The notes beneath the pieces are model-generated. The model was not told the DNA's origin and searched no databases. It was given only the letters and a program-made list of their open reading frames with translations. A stretch of 64,000 nt of DNA from Achromobacter agilis (GTDB taxonomy: Bacteria > Pseudomonadota > Gammaproteobacteria > Burkholderiales > Burkholderiaceae_B): positions 124,001 to 188,000 of the forward strand of contig NZ_UFQB01000007.1 in the NCBI RefSeq assembly GCF_900496965.1. Direction: 5' to 3'. How positions within the stretch are numbered: position 1 is the first letter of the stretch; each line of letters opens with the position of its first letter. The position numbers and the translations under genes were made by a program. Of this stretch, positions 36,060-44,301 are shown in pieces.

Positions 36060-36649
36060 GATTGAAGCTGCTGCAGTTCAGTTAACGTGTTGGCGCCGGC
36101 AAAGGCATGCGAATCTTCGAACACCACCTCGACACAGGCATGGCTGGCGGTCCAGATGTCGATCTTTCTCTGGCCGCTATCCAGAAATGCCAACAGACTG
36201 CCCAGCAGCGCGGTCTTGAGCAGGCAGAACACGGGTTGGGCGCGCACGACGCCGCCCTCGCGCGTGGCCACCATGGCGATGTCCGCATCGGCCTCTTGCA
36301 GCGCGGCCGCAAGGCGCTCCACCATGTCCGGCGGAAACAGCGGCGAATCACAGGGCACGGTGACGAGATACTCGGTCTCGCAGCGCTCCAGCCCCGCGGC
36401 GAAGCCGGCCAGCGGCCCGGCAAAATCGGCGTCGGCGTCGGGCCACACGGGCGCGCCCAGGGACTCATACGCCGCCAGGTTGCGATTCGCGTTGACCATG
36501 ATTTCCCCGACCTGCGGCCCCAGGCGCAGCAAGGCGTGCATCGCCAGGGGAATGCCCTGGAAATTCTGCAAGCCCTTGTCCACGCCCCCCATGCGGCTGC
36601 CTCGCCCGCCGGCCAGGATCAACCCGGTGATTTGGCTTTTATTTATCAT
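36056..36649 (-). CDS. mobA: Molybdenum cofactor guanylyltransferase MobA, 197 aa
   Basis: Adds GMP to Mo-molybdopterin. The nucleotide-binding start [20 protein letters not shown] is at residues 6-25, [18 protein letters not shown] follows, and the metal site is [12 protein letters not shown] 36649 puts the glycine-rich loop at the usual distance; the frame opens 14 codons earlier. First gene of the mobA-moeA-mobB unit. Confidence 0.93.
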   Translation of the reverse strand: MINKSQITGLILAGGRGSRMGGVDKGLQNFQGIPLAMHALLRLGPQVGEIMVNANRNLAAYESLGAPVWPDADADFAGPLAGFAAGLERCETEYLVTVPCDSPLFPPDMVERLAAALQEADADIAMVATREGGVVRAQPVFCLLKTALLGSLLAFLDSGQRKIDIWTASHACVEVVFEDSHAFAGANTLTELQQLQS

Positions 36650-36730
36650 CGCACTCACGAGTTCCGGCCGCACTTGCGGCCCTGCGGTCATAGCAGCCAG
36701 TATAGCGGCTGGCGCCGCCGGATACCGCCT

Positions 36731-37894
36731 CTACAGGCGTAGCCAGCCGCGCTTCATCGCGTAGTGCAGCGCACAGCCCAGGAGGAAGCCGGCGGCCACG
36801 TTCCAGATGCAGACGGCCGCGCTGGCCAGCACCACGGCGCGTTCCTGCCGCGCTTCGGGCAGGCCGCCGTTGCCCACCGCCAGCTGCAGGCCGGTGATGA
36901 ATAGCAGCACCCCCAATACCGCGGGCGGAAACAGCTGGAACAGCGTCACTACCGTGCCGCTGAAAAACAGCGCCATGACGAGCAGCAGGCCGCCCAGGAT
37001 CACCACCGAGCCGCCCGTGCGGGCGCCGAATGCGACGTGGCCGGCCATGCCGCCCGCGCCGTGGCACATCGGCACCCCGCCGCTCACGCCCGCGAACAGA
37101 TTCATCAGCCCCGTGGAGAGGGCGATGCCGCTTTCGGACACGGGGCGCTCGGGGAAGAGCCGGTTGTTTTCCCGGCTGATGGCGAGAATCGCATTGCCCA
37201 GCGTCAGCGGAATCTGGGGCAGGACCAGCAGAACGATGGCCACGAAGACCTGGTTCCAGTCCAGCCCGCCCAGTTCCCAGCGCGGCAGGCGCAAGGCCGG
37301 CGGGGTCGACAACAGCTGGGCCAGAAGGTCGGGCTGGCGCCAGATTCCCAGCGCCGCGCCGAATAACAGGAGGAAGAACATGGCGGGAAGGCGCCGGCTC
37401 CGCAGCAGCGCCAGCGCCATAGCTCCCGCGGCGACGGCGGCCGGCAGGTCGCCGTGCATCATTTTCACGCCCTGCAGCATGAAGCCCACGCCCAGCCCCA
37501 ACAGGATCGCGTAGACCACGGTGGCGGGCACCCAGCGCGCGACATGGCGCATGAAGCCGCTGAGCGCCAGCAATAGCCACACCAGCCCCGTGGCCAGCGC
37601 GGCGACGTGGACCGCCCCGGGCGTAACCACGGCTGTCTGCACGGCCTGGATGGAGGCTGCGGCGCCGATGGCCTTCATGGGCTGAACGGGAATGGGCGTC
37701 CGGTAATACAGGCCGCACACGAGCATCGACAGGCCGAACGCGAACAGGATGCCGAAGGGGTCCATGCCCAGCACGCCGATATAGGCGGCGACGAACGGAA
37801 TCAGCGTTCCCAGGTCGCCGAAGGCGCCTGCCCATTCCATCCTGTCGTAGCGATTGGAGGCCGGGACGGCATCGGTGACGTCGGAATCAGTCAT
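36731..37894 (-). CDS. MOT1-like molybdate/sulfate permease, 387 aa
   Basis: Multi-helix membrane protein of the putative sulfate/molybdate transporter family (SulP-related, as in plant and algal MOT1). Diagnostic stretches are EWAGAFGDLGTLIPFVAAY near the N-terminus, PIPVQPMKAIGAAA and VPMCHGAGGMAGHVAFGART. About ten hydrophobic segments are seen. ATG 37894 was chosen; the frame is open upstream without homology. It reads in the same direction as mobA, 81 bases ahead of it. It would be a second Mo route beside the Tup system. Confidence 0.85.
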   Translation of the reverse strand: MTDSDVTDAVPASNRYDRMEWAGAFGDLGTLIPFVAAYIGVLGMDPFGILFAFGLSMLVCGLYYRTPIPVQPMKAIGAAASIQAVQTAVVTPGAVHVAALATGLVWLLLALSGFMRHVARWVPATVVYAILLGLGVGFMLQGVKMMHGDLPAAVAAGAMALALLRSRRLPAMFFLLLFGAALGIWRQPDLLAQLLSTPPALRLPRWELGGLDWNQVFVAIVLLVLPQIPLTLGNAILAISRENNRLFPERPVSESGIALSTGLMNLFAGVSGGVPMCHGAGGMAGHVAFGARTGGSVVILGGLLLVMALFFSGTVVTLFQLFPPAVLGVLLFITGLQLAVGNGGLPEARQERAVVLASAAVCIWNVAAGFLLGCALHYAMKRGWLRL

Positions 37895-38066
37895 GGGGGC
37901 ACGTTCCAGGAAAATTGACTGGCTTGGAACCAGGCGCAAAAAGGAAGCGATTCCAGAAGACCGGACTTGGAAAGCATGACGCATCTTACCGCGGCGGATT
38001 CCGCCTTGGGCAACGCCGCCGCACAGGGAAAACGCGCTGGCGCAAAACGAATGGCGGCGTCGAGGG

Positions 38067-38789
38067 CTAGTGCTCTCGTATCAGCGTCGTCGAAAACTCA
38101 TAGCGGCCGGCGGGATGGTACGAGCAGGACACTTCGACGATGCGGCCGGCCTGATCCTTGTAATGCCGCAGGATAAACAGGCCCGGCGACTCCGGCGCCA
38201 CCTCTAGCTCGCGCGCGGCAACCGGCGGCAAGGCGCAGGCGGAGATGGTCTGCTCGACCGACGCAATGCGCCGGCCATAGTGTTCTTCGATCAGTTCCGA
38301 CACCAGACGGTCGGGATGCTTGCGCACCAGAGCGCGCACTCCCTTGTAATGCGCATCGACGTACAGCTCCGTCCACACCACCGGCGCCTCGCCTTCTGCC
38401 CCGCGCGTAGAAGAGAACTTCAGCCATCGCGTGCCGGGCCCCACGCCCAGCCGGGCGGCAAGCTCCACGTCCACCACCACTTCCTGTATTTGCCGGATGC
38501 TGCGCGGCGAGCGCGCGGCGAGCTGTACCAGGTCTTCCAGGGAACGCAGGGATTGGCTGAAACCCGCCTTGGAGCGGGCGGCGGTCACCACCGTGCCGCT
38601 GCCCCGGCGGCGCGCGATCAGGCCCAGGTCCTGCAATTGGCGCAAGGCCGCGCGCACCGTGTGCCGGCTGGCGTCGAATTCCTCGGCCAAGGCGTTCTCG
38701 GCGGGCAAGACCGTCCCGACGGGATATTCCTCGCTCGCGATACGTCGCGCCAATTCTTCCGAGATGCGGGTGTACAGCGTAATGGACAT
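38067..38789 (-). CDS. GntR family regulator, HutC subfamily (UTRA domain), 240 aa
   Basis: N-terminal winged helix (LYTRISEELARRIASEEYPV, then LAEEFDASRHTVRAALRQLQ) and a C-terminal UTRA ligand domain from about residue 90 (SSTRGAEGEAPVVWTELYV, then SCSYHPAGRYEF). ATG 38789 gives the usual length. It is divergent from the lyase operon; an inverted repeat ending at the lyase start is the likely operator. The effector would be the lyase substrate or product. Confidence 0.9.
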   Translation of the reverse strand: MSITLYTRISEELARRIASEEYPVGTVLPAENALAEEFDASRHTVRAALRQLQDLGLIARRRGSGTVVTAARSKAGFSQSLRSLEDLVQLAARSPRSIRQIQEVVVDVELAARLGVGPGTRWLKFSSTRGAEGEAPVVWTELYVDAHYKGVRALVRKHPDRLVSELIEEHYGRRIASVEQTISACALPPVAARELEVAPESPGLFILRHYKDQAGRIVEVSCSYHPAGRYEFSTTLIREH

Positions 38790-38894
38790 GGCAAGGGGCT
38801 GGTTGGCGACACCCCGCATTCTATCTGTTGCCGCCTGGCCGGCTTCATCTACGGGTAATCCCCGGCGTTGACGTCCCCTTTTGCGCCTGCTTAA

Positions 38895-38924
38895 ATGTAC
38901 GTACAACTTTTTATGAGCGTACAT
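38895..38924. promoter_or_regulatory. Probable GntR operator at the lyase start
   Basis: Perfect 7-bp arms ATGTACG (38895-38901) and CGTACAT (38918-38924) with a 16-bp spacer. The left arm sits in a 10-bp palindrome TGTACGTACA (38896-38905). The right arm ends two bases before the lyase ATG at 38927, so binding would block initiation. Confidence 0.65.
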
Positions 38925-38926
38925 TT

Positions 38927-40282
38927 ATGCCAGTCTCGGTCCTCGAATCCGCCCTGTTCAAAGACATGTTCGGCACTGCCGCGATGCGCGCGGTGTTCGA
39001 CGATGCCGCCACCGTGCGGCGCTATGTGGAAACCGAAGTAGCGCTGGCCCGCGTGCAGGGCCGGCTGGGCATCATTCCGCCCCAGGCCGCCAGCGCGATC
39101 GAGGCCCGCGCCGACGCCGCCGCCATCGATATGGACGAGCTGCGGGTGGAGACCGAGATCGTCGGCTATCCGATCCTGCCGCTGGTGCACCAGCTATCCC
39201 GGATGTGCGGCGCGGAAGGCGAATACCTGCACTGGGGCGCCACCACGCAAGACATCATGGACACCGCCACGGTGCTGCAGGTGCGCGATGCCCTGGCAAT
39301 CATCGACGACGACCTGGCGGCCCTGGACGGCATCCTGGACGCGCTGGCGCTGCGGTATCGCGATACGCCGATGGCCGGACGCACGCACCTGCAGCACGCC
39401 CTGCCGATTACCTTCGGCTACAAGGCCGCCGTCTGGCTGCTGATGGTGCGCCGCCATCGCGAACGCCTGGCCCAGCTGCGCCCGCGCGTCCTGATCGGCC
39501 AGTTCGGCGGCGCGGCCGGCACGCTGGCCTCCCTGGGAGACGAGGGCCTGGCGGTGCACGCCGCGCTGATGCAAGAGCTGGGTCTGGGTGCCACGCCCGT
39601 TACCTGGCACGTCGCCCGCGATGGCCTGGCGGAAACCGTGCAATTCCTGGCACTGGTCGCGGGGTCGCTGGGCAAGATCGCCGTGGACATCATGCTCATG
39701 ATGACCAACGAACTGGGCGAAGCCTTCGAACCGTTCGTGAAGGGCCGCGGGGCCTCCAGCACCATGCCGCAGAAGCGCAACCCGATTTCGTGCGAACTGA
39801 TGTGGAGCGCGTCCAAGACCGTCCGCCAGCATGCCGGTCTGGCGCTGGACGCGATGCTGCAGGATTTCGAACGCGCCACCGGGCCGTGGCATGTCGAGTG
39901 GACGGCCGTGCCGGAAGCCTTCGTGCTGACCGCGGGCGCGCTGCACCAGGCTCGGTTCATGCTGGGCGGGCTGGAAGTGGACACCGCCCGCATGGCAAGC
40001 AACCTGGACCTGTCCGGCGGGCTCATCGTGGCCGAAGCCGTGATGATGGGACTGGCCCCGCATATCGGCCGCCAGACCGCGCACGACGTGGTGTACGACG
40101 CCTGCCGGATCGCCGCCACCTCGCGCCGCCGCCTGGCCGACGTCTTGAACGAGGACGCGCGGGTAGTCGACCGACTGGATTCCGAGGCCATCGAGCGCCT
40201 GTGCGCGCCCGCCAATTACCTGGGGGCCGCCCCCGACATGGTGGACCGCATGCGGGCCCGCCCTTACCCCGGGCTGGCCTGA
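38927..40282 (+). CDS. Fumarase/aspartase superfamily lyase, PcaB-like, 451 aa
   Basis: Member of the class II fumarase/adenylosuccinate lyase superfamily, closest in look to 3-carboxy-cis,cis-muconate cycloisomerase. The N-terminus MPVSVLESALFKDMFG, EYLHWGATTQDIMDTA, the His in AGRTHLQHALPITFG and signature SSTMPQKRNPIS are present. Relatives mostly release fumarate by beta-elimination. The companion class I fumarase suggests a fumarate-forming reaction rather than protocatechuate catabolism, as no other pca gene is near. There is no ribosome site before the ATG; the operator occupies that space. Confidence 0.85.
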   Translation: MPVSVLESALFKDMFGTAAMRAVFDDAATVRRYVETEVALARVQGRLGIIPPQAASAIEARADAAAIDMDELRVETEIVGYPILPLVHQLSRMCGAEGEYLHWGATTQDIMDTATVLQVRDALAIIDDDLAALDGILDALALRYRDTPMAGRTHLQHALPITFGYKAAVWLLMVRRHRERLAQLRPRVLIGQFGGAAGTLASLGDEGLAVHAALMQELGLGATPVTWHVARDGLAETVQFLALVAGSLGKIAVDIMLMMTNELGEAFEPFVKGRGASSTMPQKRNPISCELMWSASKTVRQHAGLALDAMLQDFERATGPWHVEWTAVPEAFVLTAGALHQARFMLGGLEVDTARMASNLDLSGGLIVAEAVMMGLAPHIGRQTAHDVVYDACRIAATSRRRLADVLNEDARVVDRLDSEAIERLCAPANYLGAAPDMVDRMRARPYPGLA

Positions 40283-40330
40283 ACGGCAGCCTTTTCTTGG
40301 TCCATAAAAACAAGAGGACGGAGTCAACTC

Positions 40331-41311
40331 ATGAAGCACTGGATAACGGCATTGACCGTGGCGGGCGCGTTCGCCTTGCCGATGGGCGCGCAAGCGCAAG
40401 ACAACTACCCCAGCCGGGCGATCACGTGGATCGTTCCTTTCTCGGCCGGCGGCCCGACGGACGCGATGGCGCGCAATGTAGCGAACCGCGTCGCGCAGGA
40501 ACTCAACCAGACGATCCTGATCGAGAACGTCGGCGGCGCGGGCGGCACCATCGGCGCGGCCAAGGCGGCCAAGTCCGCGCCCGACGGCTATACCTTCCTG
40601 GTCGGCCATATCGGCTACATGGCGGCGGCGCCATCGCTCTATGCCCGCCTTCCGTACGACCCGGTCAAGGATTTCCAGGCCGTGTTCCGCTTCCCCGACA
40701 CCCCGCTGGTGCTGCTGGTGGGCGAATCGTCGCCGCACAAATCGCTGCCGGACCTGATTGCCTATGGCAAGCAGCACCCGGGCAAGCTGAATTTCAGCAA
40801 CGCCGGCGTCGGATCCACCTCGCACCTGGTGGCCGCCATGTTCGCCAGCCAGGCCGGCATCGCCATCACCCCCGTCGCCTACAAGGGCGCAGGCCCCGCC
40901 CTGAACGACCTGATGGGCAATCAGGTAGACGCCATGTTCGACCAGACCAATACCGCCCTGCCGCAAACCAAAGGCGGCAAGGTCCGAGCGCTGGGGCTGA
41001 CCTCGGCCGACCGCATGGCGCAGTATCCCGATGTGCCCACCATGGGAGAAAAGGCGATACCGGGCTTCCAGGTGTCCACCTGGTACGGCTTGTACGCGCC
41101 CAAGGGCACGCCCAACAAGGTGGTGCAGACCCTGTACCAGGCTTGGCAGAAGGCGCTGGCGGACCAGGCGTTCACCGGCAAGATGGCGGAACAGGGCATC
41201 CAGCTGCTGCCGCCCGAGCAATATGCGCCCGCCGCCTTCCAGCAGTTCACCGCCGACGAAGGCAAGCGCTGGGCGCAAGTCATCAAGCAAGCGGGCATCA
41301 CGCTGCAATAA
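40331..41311 (+). CDS. Bug-family (TctC-like) tripartite transporter solute receptor, 326 aa
   Basis: Periplasmic carboxylate-binding protein. Sec signal ends near GAQAQ. The Bug hallmarks YPSRAITWIVPFSAGGPTDA, IENVGGAGGTIGAA, APDGYTFL and VAYKGAGPALNDLMGNQVD are all present. No tctA or tctB membrane genes are in the window. Between the lyase and fumarase genes, it probably binds their substrate, likely a di- or tricarboxylate. Confidence 0.92.
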   Translation: MKHWITALTVAGAFALPMGAQAQDNYPSRAITWIVPFSAGGPTDAMARNVANRVAQELNQTILIENVGGAGGTIGAAKAAKSAPDGYTFLVGHIGYMAAAPSLYARLPYDPVKDFQAVFRFPDTPLVLLVGESSPHKSLPDLIAYGKQHPGKLNFSNAGVGSTSHLVAAMFASQAGIAITPVAYKGAGPALNDLMGNQVDAMFDQTNTALPQTKGGKVRALGLTSADRMAQYPDVPTMGEKAIPGFQVSTWYGLYAPKGTPNKVVQTLYQAWQKALADQAFTGKMAEQGIQLLPPEQYAPAAFQQFTADEGKRWAQVIKQAGITLQ

Positions 41312-41324
41312 GGAGCACACGGCC

Positions 41325-42836
41325 ATGCGCGTCGTCGAAGCCTCAGACATCGAAACCAGTATTGCCGACGCGTTGCAGGCGGTCAGCCACACGCATCCGG
41401 CAGACTTCGTGCGGGCGCTGAAGGCGGCGCATGCCGAGGAAACCCAGGCGCCCGCCCGCAACGCGCTGCTGCAGCTGCTGATCAACAGCAAGCTCAGCGC
41501 GCGGGCCCGCAGGCCCGTCTGTCAGGATACGGGCGTGGCGCATGTGTACATCAGGATGGGCATGGACGTGCGCATCCGCCATGACGGCCCCGGGCCCACG
41601 CCCAGCCTGCAGGCGCTGGCCAACCGCGCCGTCGCCCGCGCCTACGGTTGCGCCGAGAATCCGCTGCGGGCGTCGATGATCCTGGATCCGCTGGGCGCGC
41701 GCCGCAACACCCGCGACAACACCCCCGCCATCTTGCAGGTGGAGCTGGTCGAAGGCGACGCGCTAGCCTTGACCGTCGTGGCCAAGGGCGGCGGCGGCGA
41801 CGTCAAGACACGCTATGCGATGCTCAACCCCAGCGACTCCGTCGCCGATTGGGTCGTGTCGCAGTTGCCGGGCATGGGCGCCGGCTGGTGTCCGCCGGGC
41901 GTGCTCGGCCTGGGCGTCGGCGGCACGCCCGAACAGGCGGTGGCCATGGCCAAGCACGCCCTATTCCGCGAGATCGACATGCCCGCCCTGCTGCGCCGGG
42001 GCGCTAGCACCCCTGAAGAACGGCTGCGCATCGAGGTGTACCAGCGCGTCAACGCGCTGGGCATCGGCGCCCAAGGACTGGGCGGCGCCACGACGGTGCT
42101 GGATGTAAAAGTGGCGGCCGCGCCCTCCCATGCCGCCCTCCTGCCCGTGGCGCTGGTACCCAATTGCGCCGCCACGCGCTTTGTCTCTTTCGATATGCCC
42201 GGCGCGGGGCCCGCGCGGTTTCCCCCGCCCGACCCCGCCATCTGGGAAGGCATTCCAGACGCGTTGCCCGCACAGGAAGGCAAGCGCGTGGACCTGGACA
42301 CGCTCACGCAGACCGAAGTGGCCGGCTGGGCGGCGGGGGACACGCTGCTGCTGTCGGGCAAGCTGTTGACGGGGCGCGATGCCGCGCACAAACGCATGGC
42401 GGACCTGCTCGCCCAGGGCAAGCCCTTGCCGGTTCCCCTGCGCGGCCGGGCGCTCTACTACGTGGGGCCGGTAGACCCCGTGCCCGGCGAAGCAGTAGGC
42501 CCGGCAGGCCCCACTACCGCCACCCGCATGGACAAGTTCATGCCGCAGCTGCTGGCGGAAACCGGCCTGCTTGTGACCATAGGAAAGGCGGAACGCGGCG
42601 CCGTGGCGACCAAGGCCATCAAGACGCATGGCGCCGCCTACCTCAGCGCCGTGGGCGGGGCGGCATACCTTGTGGCGCAGACGGTCCAATCCGCCCGCGT
42701 GGTGGCCTTTGCCGACCTGGGCATGGAGGCGATCTACGAATTTGAAGTGCGCGATATGCCTGTGACGGTCGCCGTGGATGCCCGCGGCAAAACGACGTAT
42801 ACCGTTTTCCCGCTGGCGCCGGCGCCTTCCGCCTAG
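41325..42836 (+). CDS. Class I fumarate hydratase (oxygen-sensitive, 4Fe-4S), 503 aa
   Basis: Alpha and beta parts are fused, as in E. coli FumA. Likely cluster ligands are C66 in PVCQDTGVAH, C189 in GWCPPGVLG and C281 in PNCAATRF. The C-terminal domain starts near 330 and has GRDAAHKRM, TTATRMDKFMPQ and TIGKAERG. AAGGAG precedes the ATG. It would convert fumarate (or mesaconate, a known alternative) to malate or citramalate. It is the last gene of the lyase operon, and its stop overlaps that of a convergent GNAT gene. Confidence 0.93.
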   Translation: MRVVEASDIETSIADALQAVSHTHPADFVRALKAAHAEETQAPARNALLQLLINSKLSARARRPVCQDTGVAHVYIRMGMDVRIRHDGPGPTPSLQALANRAVARAYGCAENPLRASMILDPLGARRNTRDNTPAILQVELVEGDALALTVVAKGGGGDVKTRYAMLNPSDSVADWVVSQLPGMGAGWCPPGVLGLGVGGTPEQAVAMAKHALFREIDMPALLRRGASTPEERLRIEVYQRVNALGIGAQGLGGATTVLDVKVAAAPSHAALLPVALVPNCAATRFVSFDMPGAGPARFPPPDPAIWEGIPDALPAQEGKRVDLDTLTQTEVAGWAAGDTLLLSGKLLTGRDAAHKRMADLLAQGKPLPVPLRGRALYYVGPVDPVPGEAVGPAGPTTATRMDKFMPQLLAETGLLVTIGKAERGAVATKAIKTHGAAYLSAVGGAAYLVAQTVQSARVVAFADLGMEAIYEFEVRDMPVTVAVDARGKTTYTVFPLAPAPSA

Positions 42837-43318
42837 AGACGCAAGGCCCAGAATTCCTGTTCGAACGTCTGCCCGAACGCCTGTTTCCCGGGGATTGCCT
42901 GCGTCATGCGGAACCCCAGCCGCCCGTACAGCGCTCTTGCGTCGACAAGGCAGCTATAGGTTTCAAGCTGCATTTCCTTCAGCGCGTGCGTGCGCGCATG
43001 GTCCAGGGCCGTGTTCATCATGGCGCGCCCCACGCCCCTGCCCCGGTATTGCGGCAAGACCAGCACGAAATTCAGGAACGCCACCTCGCCAGGCTGGTCG
43101 GAAACCGCAATCGACGCCGCGCGCTGCCCCGCGATCCATCCGACCCAGACGCGGTTGAACGTGCCTGGCAGCCGGCGAAAGGCATGCATCTTCCCGGCGA
43201 TGCCCTGCTGAAATCGCCTATCGAAACCGAATTCCGCGGCATAGACCTCCCCATGCGCGGCAACGATCCATTCGTCGTCGTCCTGCCCGGCCGTACGTAC
43301 CGCCAATTCGCTCGCCAT
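42833..43318 (-). CDS. GNAT family N-acetyltransferase, 161 aa
   Basis: Acetyl-CoA binding motif A is LNFVLVLPQYRGRGVGRAMM (QxxGxG loop), followed by LETYSCLVDARALYGRLGF as the C-terminal helix and strand. The ATG at 43318 starts just before the first strand (ELAVRTAGQDDDEW); an ATG at 43351 with GGATGG upstream would add 11 residues. It is a single gene, convergent with the fumarase gene. Substrate unknown. Confidence 0.85.
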   Translation of the reverse strand: MASELAVRTAGQDDDEWIVAAHGEVYAAEFGFDRRFQQGIAGKMHAFRRLPGTFNRVWVGWIAGQRAASIAVSDQPGEVAFLNFVLVLPQYRGRGVGRAMMNTALDHARTHALKEMQLETYSCLVDARALYGRLGFRMTQAIPGKQAFGQTFEQEFWALRL

Positions 43319-43407
43319 CACGCGTCCACCCCGTTCTGCTGGTGTTGGCATTATCCATCCACGGGCGGATCTCCGGTTCACGCCCCCTCCGCTTGCCCCG
43401 CAGCGCT

Positions 43408-44163
43408 TCAATTCCTGGCTTTGCCGTTCAGCTTCGCGTGCTGGTGCAGCGCTTCGCGATCCAGGATGGTCAGGCCGCCATAGCGCGTCTGCAGCACCCC
43501 GGCGCGGGCCAGCCGCGTCAAGGCGGCATTGCAGCGCTGGCGCGAAACACCGCAAAGGCTGGCGATTTCCTCCTGCGATATCTTGAGGCGTCCGTCAGTT
43601 CCCGAATGCGATTCCGCCGCAAGCTGCGCCGCGACGGCCCGCGCCACCATGGTGTCGACGTCGAGCAGCACATTGCCCGTGTAGCTCGCCATCAGCCAAT
43701 CCACCCGCTGCGCCAGATGCTCCATCAGCGCTTTGGTGAACTCGATATTGTTGTTCCAGAGCCATTCGCAGGTGTCGCGCGGCAATATCACGACGCGGCT
43801 CGGCCGCAAGGCGACCACTTCGTATTCGAAGCGCGCGCCGCGGATCATGGTGGCTTCGCCGAACCAGCTTCCCGTGCTGAAGCCCGCCAGCGACAGGGTC
43901 TTGCCGTCGGCGCCGCGCGACGACCACTTCACCAGCCCGTCGACCACGCCGTACCAGCCGGGCGAGCGTTCGCCGGCGCGGAACAGGTACTCGCCCGTTT
44001 GAAGCGACACCATGCGCAGCCTGCCGCGGATTTCTTCGCGCTCGGCGTCCGGCAGGCCGTTGTACCAGGGCACGACCCCCAGCATTCTGTCCACCGCGCC
44101 TTGCGCGCGCCGCCACCGCGCGCTCAAAGGCTCGTCCCCAGTTTTCGCAGACGCCATGCACAT
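43408..44163 (-). CDS. Crp/Fnr family transcriptional regulator (no Fe-S cysteines), 251 aa
   Basis: A cyclic-nucleotide-binding-like barrel (residues about 30-145: GEYLFRAGERSPGWYGVVDG, GFSTGSWFGEATMI) is followed by a Crp-type winged helix (KISQEEIASLCGVSRQRCNA). FNR-type N-terminal cysteines are absent, so oxygen sensing is unlikely. Two close ATGs (44163, 44157) are possible. It is divergent from the receptor-BKACE-SDR genes and probably controls them through the palindrome at 44218. Confidence 0.88.
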   Translation of the reverse strand: MCMASAKTGDEPLSARWRRAQGAVDRMLGVVPWYNGLPDAEREEIRGRLRMVSLQTGEYLFRAGERSPGWYGVVDGLVKWSSRGADGKTLSLAGFSTGSWFGEATMIRGARFEYEVVALRPSRVVILPRDTCEWLWNNNIEFTKALMEHLAQRVDWLMASYTGNVLLDVDTMVARAVAAQLAAESHSGTDGRLKISQEEIASLCGVSRQRCNAALTRLARAGVLQTRYGGLTILDREALHQHAKLNGKARN

Positions 44164-44217
44164 AGCTTCCTCATCGCCGGCTGTGTGGCCCTGCCCAGGT
44201 AAACCCTAAGGGTCTTT

Positions 44218-44245
44218 GTCACCATGGTGACTGTCCGTGCGACAG
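44218..44245. promoter_or_regulatory. Paired inverted repeats between the Crp-type regulator and the LivJ-like gene
   Basis: A 14-bp perfect palindrome GTCACCATGGTGAC (44218-44231) is followed at once by CTGTC-N5-GACAG (44231-44245). Crp/Fnr proteins bind dyads of this size, so this is the probable site of the divergent regulator. Promoter hexamers are not clear. Confidence 0.55.
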
Positions 44246-44301
44246 GCTCGGCCACAGAATAAGGAAGCCCGTCGGGCCAAAAAACATAAGAGGAGACTGG
44301 A

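Noticed and set aside
39194-41491. 765-codon minus-strand frame across the lyase and Bug genes
   Set aside because: It spans two well-supported genes and their gap and shows no family motif.
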